DNA of 7,784 nucleotides from an uncultured Actinomycetes bacterium (lineage in GTDB: Bacteria; Actinomycetota; Actinomycetes; Nanopelagicales; Nanopelagicaceae): the NCBI GenBank assembly GCA_937864205.1, contig CALMJB010000026.1, positions 1 to 7,784 on the forward strand, read 5' to 3'. The position numbers were made by a program, and so were the translations under genes. Positions 1 through 6,121 of this stretch are shown here, piece by piece (position 1 is the first letter of the stretch; the number at the start of each line of letters is the position of its first letter). Under the pieces are notes generated by a model that saw only the letters and a program-made list of their open reading frames with translations, did not search any database and was not told the origin of the DNA.

Positions 1-101
1 TTTTTAAAATCCTAGTTCTTTACTTGTTCTGTACTTTCATTTAAGTGAAATTCATTTAGAAGTTAAAAAAGTATTTTTTATTATGAATTCTTGCGGTGAT
101 T

Positions 102-129
102 TTGCGAACCTTTATCTTTCAAATATGCT
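102..129 (+). promoter_or_regulatory. Probable promoter of the initiator tRNA
   Basis: A -35-like TTGCGA (102-107) and a -10-like TATGCT (124-129) are 16 bases apart, which would start RNA about 7 bases before the mature tRNA at 143. A second pair, TTGCGG (91-96) and TATCTT (113-118), also 16 apart, is nearly as good, so the exact element is not decided. No coding sequence is seen in 1-142. Confidence 0.35.
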
Positions 130-142
130 TGCGACTAACCGA

Positions 143-219
<77 letters not shown>

Positions 220-221
220 AT

Positions 222-240
222 AAACAGGTCTAACCTGTTT
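222..240. terminator. Hairpin terminator between tRNA-Met and the copper ATPase
   Basis: A perfect 8-bp stem, AAACAGGT (222-229) and ACCTGTTT (233-240), has a 3-base loop. It begins two bases after the tRNA CCA. The A-rich 5' arm and T-rich 3' arm are suited to ending transcription from either side. It lies between the rightward tRNA and the leftward ATPase stop at 261, so one hairpin can serve both. There is no long T run after it on either strand, so its strength is uncertain. Confidence 0.65.
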
Positions 241-260
241 TAAATTACTTTTCTTTTAAA

Positions 261-2675
261 TTACCTGCCAGTTTTTATCTTCGTATTATTGGTAACTTGT
301 TTAACTTGTCGAACTCGTAGTGAATTTAGCGAAACAAAAATACTAGAAAGTGACATCGCTATTCCGGCGTACATTGCCGGCAGGGTTCCGGTTGCTGCCA
401 ATGGAATGCAAATTAAGTTGTAAACAAAAGCCCATCCCAGATTTGATCTAATAACTCGATTTGTTTTAGCCATCAGGTCTAACGCGGTAATTGCGCTAAG
501 TAGTGATGGATTTACCAAGCTGATATCTGAAGCTGCATTTGCCGTAGCTGTACCGGTGCCGATTGCCATACTTAAATCCGCTTGCGCGAGGCTGGCAGCA
601 TCATTTATTCCATCTCCGATCATTAATACTTTCTTATTTTGTGCCTGAAGTTTTTTTACAAACTCCCACTTACCTTGCGGAGCAGTTTCGGTAAGAATTG
701 AATCACGAGCGATGGGCAGAGACTTCGCGATGTTAAAAGCAGCGCTGGCGTTATCTCCGGTAACTAACCAAGTTTTAATCTTGCGAGCAGACATAATCTG
801 CAATGCGGTCGCAGACTCAGGTCTTACCTCATCTCCGATTTCAAATACGCCATATGCCAGTCCATCCACCGCTAGCACTGCAACGGAATTCCCATTTTCA
901 CTTGCGGTTTTGATTGCCATCTCAATTCGGGAATTAAAGGTGGTGCTGGCTCTGGCAATCGATATTGGTGAACCAATTAAGACTGCGTGTTTTCCATCTA
1001 CTCTGGCCGCGACCCCTTGACCGCTGCGATGTTCAAACTCGGAAATTTGAGTTGGTTTGACTCCAAGTTTTTCAAGACCAGTGGCAATTGCTTTAGCAAT
1101 CGGGTGAGAATCTTGTTGTTCAACAGTAAGTGCATACGACATCAATTGATTTGTAGAGATGGTAGTTGAACCATCTTTACTAGCGAGTGGGGTTTCAACT
1201 AATTCCATATTAATTAATTTGAAACTTCCGGCGGTTAAAGTTCCGGTCTTATCGAAAATTGCATCGGTAATTTCACTGGTTCGATGTAACGCTCTTGGTG
1301 AACGCAACACAATTCCAAGTTGTGCGCCTCGTCCACCTGCCACCATCAGCGCAATTGGGGTAGCCAGACCTAATGCACAGGGGCAAGCAACCACTATTAC
1401 CGCGATTGCATTTTGCAAAGAATTAGTTAAGTTTCCAAAATTTATCGCGCTAAAAGTATTCGGAAATTGATTCAGTAATAGATTTGCAAATTGTGGCCAA
1501 ATTTGCGGTAGGTACTGCCAGGTTAGAAAAGTCAGTACGGAAAGGGCGATAACTATTGGCACAAATACTGCACTAATGCGATCGGCCAAGATCTGCGCGG
1601 GAGCTTTTTGATTTTGTGCCTGCAGAATCAATTTCGTGATTTGCGATAGTTGTGTTTCCGAGCCAACTTCAGTCGCTTCGACAATAAGTACTCCGTTGTT
1701 ATTTATTGCGCCGGCAAATACTTTTGCACCGACACTAACTTCAACCGGAACCGATTCGCCGGTGATAAATGAGTTATTCACGCTGCTATATCCGCTGATT
1801 ACGATTCCATCAGTTGCAATCTTTTCCCCTGGTTTGATTCGATATTGATCACCAATTTGTAATTGTGAAATATCGACCAGTTGTGCAATACCACGATTTG
1901 TCAGTTCAACCTGCCCAGCAGAAAGTTTAAAAAGTTCAACTAGAGCACTGGAGGCGGATCTGCGGGCGCGATGTTCTAACAATCTACCAAGCATTACGAA
2001 AAATAACACCGCCGCGGCAACTTCAGAGAAACCACTCATTTGATATTTTGGATTAGAAATTGCATACCCACTCCATCCAAAAGCGGTGAGTGAACCCAGT
2101 GATACCAACGTGTCCATGGTTGGATGTTTTAGATTTTTAATACTGGCACGATGAATTGGCCAAGCCAGGAAAAAGACAATTGGAAAGGCGAGGATCAATT
2201 GCAACCAAATATGTGGATGCGCGGTCGGCTCTAAAACCTGTAATGCAGCGGTCGGATCAATCTTTAATCTGGCTTGGTAATCTGAATTGAAAGTTCTAGC
2301 CCAAAGTTGTTGCGCATCAATTATGAATGCGCTGAGCCAGTTATCAATCGGCGCTTGAATTTGATTGATCATGCTGATTGCGATTGTTGGTATTGCCAAA
2401 AGTGCCGTGAATAAAGTTCTGATTCCTAGCCGGGCAGATTTTTGAAATGATTCAGTTTCGATTTTAAATGGCGCTGCTTTGTATCCAGCTGCTTCAACCT
2501 GTTTAATCAGTTCAAGCTCGCTCACTTGCGTTGGTGCGAGTACATGCGCTGATTCCATAGCTAAATTAACGGCGGCTCGAACTCCGGGAAGTTTATTCAA
2601 TGACCGTTCGACGCTGTTCACACATGAAGCGCAGGTCATTCCCGTGACTTTTAAATCAACCTGACGTAGTGCCAT
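261..2675 (-). CDS. copA: Cu(I)-exporting P1B-type ATPase (CopA/CtpV-like)
   Basis: An 804-residue membrane pump that exports monovalent copper from the cytoplasm using ATP. An N-terminal heavy-metal-associated domain (residues 1-70) has the metal motif GMTCASC (Cys15, Cys18). Eight membrane segments can be read near 87-103, 157-173, 190-207, 219-235, 366-386, 420-445, 743-763 and 766-784. The actuator domain has TGES (305-308). The transport CPC is at 431-433, the phosphorylation site DKTGT at Asp475, the HP pair at 524-525, TGDN at 639-642 and GDGIND at 687-692. Tyr752-Asn753 and Met774 with Ser777-Ser778 in the last two helices fit the Cu(I) subgroup P1B-1. Two outer loops (104-156 and 387-419) are longer than usual, and the stretch after GTGT reads ATANA where the family usually has a DVAIE-like sequence. 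No csoR or copZ gene is in the window. It starts 47 bases after rsgA on the same strand. The ribosome site is weak, and TAAAGT (2683-2688) lies 7 bases before the ATG, so it may have its own near-leaderless promoter. Confidence 0.93.
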   Translation of the reverse strand: MALRQVDLKVTGMTCASCVNSVERSLNKLPGVRAAVNLAMESAHVLAPTQVSELELIKQVEAAGYKAAPFKIETESFQKSARLGIRTLFTALLAIPTIAISMINQIQAPIDNWLSAFIIDAQQLWARTFNSDYQARLKIDPTAALQVLEPTAHPHIWLQLILAFPIVFFLAWPIHRASIKNLKHPTMDTLVSLGSLTAFGWSGYAISNPKYQMSGFSEVAAAVLFFVMLGRLLEHRARRSASSALVELFKLSAGQVELTNRGIAQLVDISQLQIGDQYRIKPGEKIATDGIVISGYSSVNNSFITGESVPVEVSVGAKVFAGAINNNGVLIVEATEVGSETQLSQITKLILQAQNQKAPAQILADRISAVFVPIVIALSVLTFLTWQYLPQIWPQFANLLLNQFPNTFSAINFGNLTNSLQNAIAVIVVACPCALGLATPIALMVAGGRGAQLGIVLRSPRALHRTSEITDAIFDKTGTLTAGSFKLINMELVETPLASKDGSTTISTNQLMSYALTVEQQDSHPIAKAIATGLEKLGVKPTQISEFEHRSGQGVAARVDGKHAVLIGSPISIARASTTFNSRIEMAIKTASENGNSVAVLAVDGLAYGVFEIGDEVRPESATALQIMSARKIKTWLVTGDNASAAFNIAKSLPIARDSILTETAPQGKWEFVKKLQAQNKKVLMIGDGINDAASLAQADLSMAIGTGTATANAASDISLVNPSLLSAITALDLMAKTNRVIRSNLGWAFVYNLICIPLAATGTLPAMYAGIAMSLSSIFVSLNSLRVRQVKQVTNNTKIKTGR

Positions 2676-2722
2676 AACCGCTACTTTACTTTAAATATTG
2701 AGATTTAGATTTTGGGAAAGTT

Positions 2723-3748
2723 TTATATCGAAGCAAGTAAGCGGCGCAAACTTTGTACTCGCGTCAAAAGATTTGCCGCGCTGATTTGATTCAATTCACA
2801 TGCCGCTTCATCATGCGAACAATTTTTTGGGCAACGGTTCAAAGTCGCTTCTAATTCTGGGAATGCATGAAATATTCGATTAATTTTTATGTGGGAAATA
2901 CCAAAAGATCGAACACCGGGAGTATCGATTATCCATCCGGTTTGACCGACCGGGATTGCGAAAGCACTTGATGAGGTGTGTCGACCGCGTCCAGTATTTT
3001 CATTAACTGATCCAACTGCTCGTTGATCTGAACCAATCAAACGATTAACCAAACTAGATTTACCAACGCCGGAATGACCAATAAATACCGTAGTTTGATT
3101 AGACAGCGTTTTATGTAATTTTGAAAGATCACTACCTTTGTCAAAAATAAATATCTGTTCATCATTTTTTAATCCTAAATCTAAGTAGGGCTCTAAAAAT
3201 TCAGAGTTTGGGTTTGCAATCAAATCAATTTTGGTCATGATAATAAGAGGTTTGATTCCTTGATCAAATGCCACCACTAAAGCGCGATCAACAAAACCAT
3301 GGCGTGGTTCTGGATTCGTAGCCGCAATCATTATTGCCATTTGATCTACGTTTGCCACAATTTGCCGTTCAAAATTTGCTTCATCATCAATTGTTCTAGT
3401 TAAAGTGTTACGACGAACTCCAACTGAAACTGCGCGAGCTAATGTGCCATCGGTGCCGGATAAATTTCCAACTAATCCAACTTGATCTCCGACCACGATG
3501 GATTTTTTACCTAATTCTCGGGCCTTCATCGCCAGGATTTGCTCACCATTGTTAAGTCGGCAGGTAATTCGGCCTCGATCTACCGTGGTAACAAAACCAG
3601 TTTGTGCCTTTGAATAATCTGGTCGATCTTTAGTACGTGCACCAGATTTTGATTGACTACCAGTTCGGCGCCGATCTTTAATTCTTAATTTGGCATGTTT
3701 TGAATCATGACCAATACCGGAATCATCATTTTCAGATCTTCTAGCCAA
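2723..3748 (-). CDS. rsgA: Ribosome small-subunit-dependent GTPase RsgA
   Basis: A 341-residue circularly permuted GTPase that helps late maturation of the 30S ribosomal subunit. The G motifs occur in the permuted order that defines the family: G4 TKID (172-175), then the P-loop GHSGVGKSS (224-232), the switch region TGRGRHTSS (252-260) and G3 DTPG (275-278). A zinc knuckle follows, with Cys306, Cys310, His312 and Cys317. An OB-fold-like segment starts near VDRGR (56-60). The basic N-terminal tail (about residues 1-45) resembles actinobacterial RsgA. The start is TTG at 3746-3748: the next in-frame Met is residue 74, inside the OB domain, and the tail is family-like from this TTG onward. The gene overlaps the aroA stop by 8 bp and has no clear ribosome site, so translation is probably coupled to aroA. 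The C-terminus ends shortly after the zinc site, as expected. Confidence 0.94.
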   Translation of the reverse strand: MARRSENDDSGIGHDSKHAKLRIKDRRRTGSQSKSGARTKDRPDYSKAQTGFVTTVDRGRITCRLNNGEQILAMKARELGKKSIVVGDQVGLVGNLSGTDGTLARAVSVGVRRNTLTRTIDDEANFERQIVANVDQMAIMIAATNPEPRHGFVDRALVVAFDQGIKPLIIMTKIDLIANPNSEFLEPYLDLGLKNDEQIFIFDKGSDLSKLHKTLSNQTTVFIGHSGVGKSSLVNRLIGSDQRAVGSVNENTGRGRHTSSSAFAIPVGQTGWIIDTPGVRSFGISHIKINRIFHAFPELEATLNRCPKNCSHDEAACELNQISAANLLTRVQSLRRLLASI

Positions 3749-5090
3749 GCAGTGCCCGCCAAAGTCCGGGAAAATCTGGCAACGTCTTACGGGTGGTTTC
3801 TATATCTTCAACCTGCACACCAGATACTTTCAAACCCAAAATTGCGCCGGCGGTAGCCATTCGATGATCAGCGTAACTTTTAAAAGCGGTGTTTGGAGTT
3901 TGTAATGGCATCGGATTTATCTCAAGAAAATCCTGACCCTCTTTTACTAACAATGTACCAGCGGCCAAGTTATTAGGTGGAATAAATTTATTGAATTCGG
4001 TGGCAATTGCCATTAATCGGTCGGTCTCATGTTTGCGCAGATGTTCAATATTTCTCAATCTGCTTTTGCTATTTGCAAAACAAGCTAAGGCTGCAATCGT
4101 TGGCGTCAATTCACCAAGTTCAGACATATCTATATCGATTCCGTTGATTCGTCCGGTTGCAGTAAGTACCAAGTCACAAGTTGATTCATTTTTAGTTTTA
4201 TGCAGTTCGATTTTGGCGCCCATTTTTTCAAGTATGTGTCGCAATTGATCGCCGGGTTGATTGGTTTTAATTGGCCAGTTCTTTATCGTAACTTTTGATT
4301 GGCAAACCATTGCTGCTACTAAAAATGGCGCAGCATTAGATAAATCTGGCTCAATCACTATTTGTTGTCCGATTAACTTAGATGGGCTAACTTTCCAAGA
4401 AATTTTCGCAGGGCTGTTTTGATTTTTCGTCACTTCGACTTTTGCACCAAATTGTTCCAACATAGCAATTGTCATTTCAATGTGTGGCAGTGACGGCAGA
4501 CTCTTGCCGATATTTATGATCTCTAATCCGGTTTCAGTAGCAGGTCCAATCAACAATAAACTGGAAATGAACTGACTAGATGCACTGGCATCAATTTCAA
4601 TTCGACCACCTTTTAATTTGCCATTGCCATTGATGGTTATTGGAAGTCGGTACTTATTGTTGTGTTCAATTGAAACTGAAAGTTGTTCTAATGCTTTGAT
4701 TACTTCATCAATTGGCCGCTCATGTGAGCGAGGATCACCATCAAAATGAATTAAGCCATTTGCTAATGCGGCAACCGGTGGCAAAAATCGCATCACCGTG
4801 CCAGCGTTACCTACATCAATTTGAGCCGGACCCATTAATTTATTTGGCGTCACGGTTAGTGCGGCTTGTCCGTCAATTTGAGTATTTTTAATTTCAACAC
4901 CAATTGCCTGTAAGCCTTTGATCATTAATTCCGTATCACGCGCGATTAAAGGCTGGATTATTGTTGACGTAGTTTGTGCAAGGCTGGCCAGAATTAGCGC
5001 CCTATTTGTGACAGATTTAGAGCCGGGAATAGTTAGAGTTGAATCAAATTTTCTTTCTGGGGTAAATGTCGGTGCACTCCAAAGATTCAT
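3741..5090 (-). CDS. aroA: 3-phosphoshikimate 1-carboxyvinyltransferase (EPSP synthase)
   Basis: A 449-residue cytoplasmic enzyme of the shikimate pathway that joins phosphoenolpyruvate and shikimate 3-phosphate to give EPSP, the precursor of chorismate and the aromatic amino acids. The shikimate-phosphate site PGSKS (22-26, Lys25) with Asn29-Arg30 is near the start. The PEP-binding loop GNAGTVMR (94-101) is followed by Phe102 where the E. coli enzyme has Pro. SASSQF (169-174), PDLSNAAPF (248-256), KHETDR (353-358), YADHRM (406-411) and the final KTLPDFPGLW (435-444) complete the fold. Glu327 in GELTPTIAAL stands where E. coli has the catalytic Asp313. I recall that replacement, and Phe102, as usual for actinobacterial AroA. 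The length is normal. ATG 5088-5090 is the only in-frame start that keeps PGSKS at the usual distance. GGAATGG, 9 bases upstream, is a partial ribosome site. It is the first gene of the leftward aroA-rsgA pair. Confidence 0.96.
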   Translation of the reverse strand: MNLWSAPTFTPERKFDSTLTIPGSKSVTNRALILASLAQTTSTIIQPLIARDTELMIKGLQAIGVEIKNTQIDGQAALTVTPNKLMGPAQIDVGNAGTVMRFLPPVAALANGLIHFDGDPRSHERPIDEVIKALEQLSVSIEHNNKYRLPITINGNGKLKGGRIEIDASASSQFISSLLLIGPATETGLEIINIGKSLPSLPHIEMTIAMLEQFGAKVEVTKNQNSPAKISWKVSPSKLIGQQIVIEPDLSNAAPFLVAAMVCQSKVTIKNWPIKTNQPGDQLRHILEKMGAKIELHKTKNESTCDLVLTATGRINGIDIDMSELGELTPTIAALACFANSKSRLRNIEHLRKHETDRLMAIATEFNKFIPPNNLAAGTLLVKEGQDFLEINPMPLQTPNTAFKSYADHRMATAGAILGLKVSGVQVEDIETTRKTLPDFPGLWRALLG

Positions 5091-5134
5091 TGATGCATAC
5101 CATTCCAGTGATTCATGCGGTTCATCTGATGCAT
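5087..5134 (-). CDS. Possible leader peptide upstream of aroA (15 codons)
   Basis: A short frame, MHQMNRMNHWNGMHQ, ends in a TGA that overlaps the aroA start as ATGA, the classic arrangement for translational coupling. Four of its fifteen codons are ATG, all in the same frame (5134, 5125, 5116, 5098), so several starts could feed the same stop. It has one Trp and no Phe or Tyr, so it is not an obvious aromatic attenuator. There is no good ribosome site before 5134. It matters only if the aroA transcript begins upstream of it, which cannot be decided here. A chance frame in ATG-rich sequence is a real alternative. Confidence 0.25.
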   Translation of the reverse strand: MHQMNRMNHWNGMHQ

Positions 5135-5151
5135 GTGATTAATGAACGCAT
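5115..5151. repeat. Imperfect inverted repeat in the aroA/SRAP divergent gap
   Basis: ATGCGGTTCAT (5115-5125) and ATGAACGCAT (5142-5151) pair over 10 bp with one bulged G and a 16-base loop. On the plus strand a T-rich stretch (5154-5160) follows, but no rightward gene precedes it, so a terminator role is unlikely. On the minus strand it would lie in or just before the aroA leader. It could be a protein-binding dyad or an RNA hairpin. Confidence 0.45.
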
Positions 5152-5220
5152 AATTCTTTTAAGAGGCAAGCATCAACCCCCAAAAAAATTGTGTTCGACA
5201 TATGTGCAATTCTAACCGAG

Positions 5221-5226
5221 TAACCT
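5221..5226 (+). promoter_or_regulatory. Candidate -10 element for near-leaderless SRAP mRNA
   Basis: TAACCT fits the actinobacterial TANNNT pattern and ends 6 bases before the SRAP ATG (5233), the spacing expected when RNA starts at or next to the start codon. No ribosome-binding sequence lies before that ATG, which agrees with a leaderless message. An alternative pair, TTGTGT (5189-5194) and TCTAAC (5211-5216), 16 bases apart, would give a leader of about 10 bases. Confidence 0.35.
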
Positions 5227-5232
5227 GTTCTC

Positions 5233-5961
5233 ATGTGTGGTCGTTATGCGATATCAAAATTGCCAGAGGAATTAATCGAAGAATTTGAAATTTCTGCTGG
5301 AAATACTGGCGCAATATTGCCGGCAAGTTGGAATATCGCACCGACCCAACCGATTTACATCATCAGAAACAATCAAAAAAATTTAGAACGTGAGTTAACT
5401 GATGTCTCTTGGGGAATCATTGCGCCGTGGAGTAAAACTAAATCTGAAGCCATTAAATCTCAGTCAATGGCTATAAATGCGCGGATTGAAACGGTTTTTG
5501 AAAAACCAACTTTTCGAAGAGCATTCAAATCACAACGGTGTCTAATTCCAGCAACTGGGTACTACGAATGGGCAACTGAATTAAATTTTCCAACAAAACA
5601 GCCGTTTTATATTTCAAATAAAACAAAAAATAAATCGCTGGCAATGGCTGGAATTTATGAAACTTGGCAGGATGAATCTGGAAAATTGATTTCAACCGCC
5701 GCAATAATCACTAGAGAGGCGGAAGATTTCCTGGCAAAAATTCATAGTCGAATGCCTACTTTTCTACCATCTGAAATTTGGGATAACTGGTTAGATAAAG
5801 ATTTAAATCAGGTGGATGAGATTCGCTCGCTATTGGATATTAAAAATTCAACTAGCCAATTAGCGGCGGTTGCGGTATCTAATCGAGTCAATTCTCCGCG
5901 CAATAATGATGCCCAGCTCATAGAGCCAATCGAAATTCTGCCCGATCAAACGCTGTTTTAA
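5233..5961 (+). CDS. SRAP family abasic-site DNA-protein crosslinking protein (YedK/HMCES type)
   Basis: A 242-residue SOS-response-associated peptidase family protein. Members bind abasic sites in single-stranded DNA and form a stable thiazolidine crosslink through Cys2, shielding the site from breakage during replication. The sequence begins MCGRY, so Cys2 is exposed once Met is removed, and this fixes the start. The other family residues are in place: Asn34 in WNIAPTQ, Asn82, Arg84 and Glu86 in NARIE, the active-site Glu112 in GYYEW and His171 in IHSRMP. The length is typical and no signal peptide is seen, so it acts in the cytoplasm on DNA. It is divergent from aroA across 142 bp, and its partner order (SRAP beside aroA and rsgA) resembles mycobacteria. 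A palindrome centred on ACATATGT lies in its promoter region. No convincing terminator follows it. Confidence 0.95.
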   Translation: MCGRYAISKLPEELIEEFEISAGNTGAILPASWNIAPTQPIYIIRNNQKNLERELTDVSWGIIAPWSKTKSEAIKSQSMAINARIETVFEKPTFRRAFKSQRCLIPATGYYEWATELNFPTKQPFYISNKTKNKSLAMAGIYETWQDESGKLISTAAIITREAEDFLAKIHSRMPTFLPSEIWDNWLDKDLNQVDEIRSLLDIKNSTSQLAAVAVSNRVNSPRNNDAQLIEPIEILPDQTLF

Positions 5962-6057
5962 ATAGCTACTTATCTCGCGAGTAATCCTCTCGCCCATTAA
6001 ATGTATAGCTGGTCCCATGTAGAGAGGAAAACCCCACTGCAAGATTGAATGCACCCC

Positions 6058-6079
6058 TTTATTAGATGTTTATTAGATG
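6058..6079 (+). repeat. Two exact 11-bp tandem copies upstream of the sigma-factor promoter
   Basis: TTTATTAGATG occurs twice with no gap (6058-6068 and 6069-6079), ending 7 bases before the GGAAT -35 element. The unit is about one helical turn, so both copies would face the same side of the DNA, as an activator or an AT-rich upstream promoter element would need. A simple replication-slip duplication is equally possible. Confidence 0.85.
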
Positions 6080-6086
6080 TAGCCGG

Positions 6087-6112
6087 GGAATACTTGGTGG
6101 GCTCTGAGGGTT
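6087..6112 (+). promoter_or_regulatory. SigR/SigH-type autoregulated promoter (GGAAT-N18-GTT)
   Basis: GGAAT (6087-6091) and GTT (6110-6112) are exactly 18 bases apart, the consensus recognised by Streptomyces sigma-R and mycobacterial sigma-H. GG precedes the -35 element, giving GGGGAAT. It sits directly upstream of the gene for a sigma factor of that same family, so positive autoregulation is the natural reading. GTT ends 9 bases before the ATG at 6122, leaving at most a very short leader. Confidence 0.82.
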
Positions 6113-6121
6113 AAAGCCAAT

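Noticed and set aside
43..60. AAGTGAA/TTCATTT near-dyad at the left edge
   Set aside because: There is almost no loop and a G-T pair is needed. It is probably chance in AT-rich sequence.
712..2664. Several plus-strand open frames of 60-103 codons lying inside the ATPase
   Set aside because: They are antisense to a gene whose catalytic motifs are all intact, and their translations show no recognisable domain or start signal.
3991..5142. Plus-strand open frames of 85 and 74 codons over aroA
   Set aside because: Antisense shadows of a fully conserved EPSP synthase, with no ribosome site or family similarity.
5948..5961. AAAC-GCT-GTTTT at the SRAP stop as a terminator
   Set aside because: Only a 4-bp A/T-rich stem, too weak to claim.
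5985..6028. TCCTCTC and GAGAGGA complementary arms after SRAP
   Set aside because: The loop is about 30 bases and no T run follows, so it is neither a good terminator nor a recognisable RNA structure.
5860..6054. Minus-strand frame of 64 codons over the SRAP end and the following gap
   Set aside because: No ribosome site and no known motif. It runs against SRAP codons that match the family length.
6049..6114. A 21-codon plus-strand frame across the sigma-factor promoter
   Set aside because: It spans the -35 and most of the -10 element, so the autoregulated transcript would not contain it. The purine-rich GAGAGGAAAA upstream is too far from its ATG.
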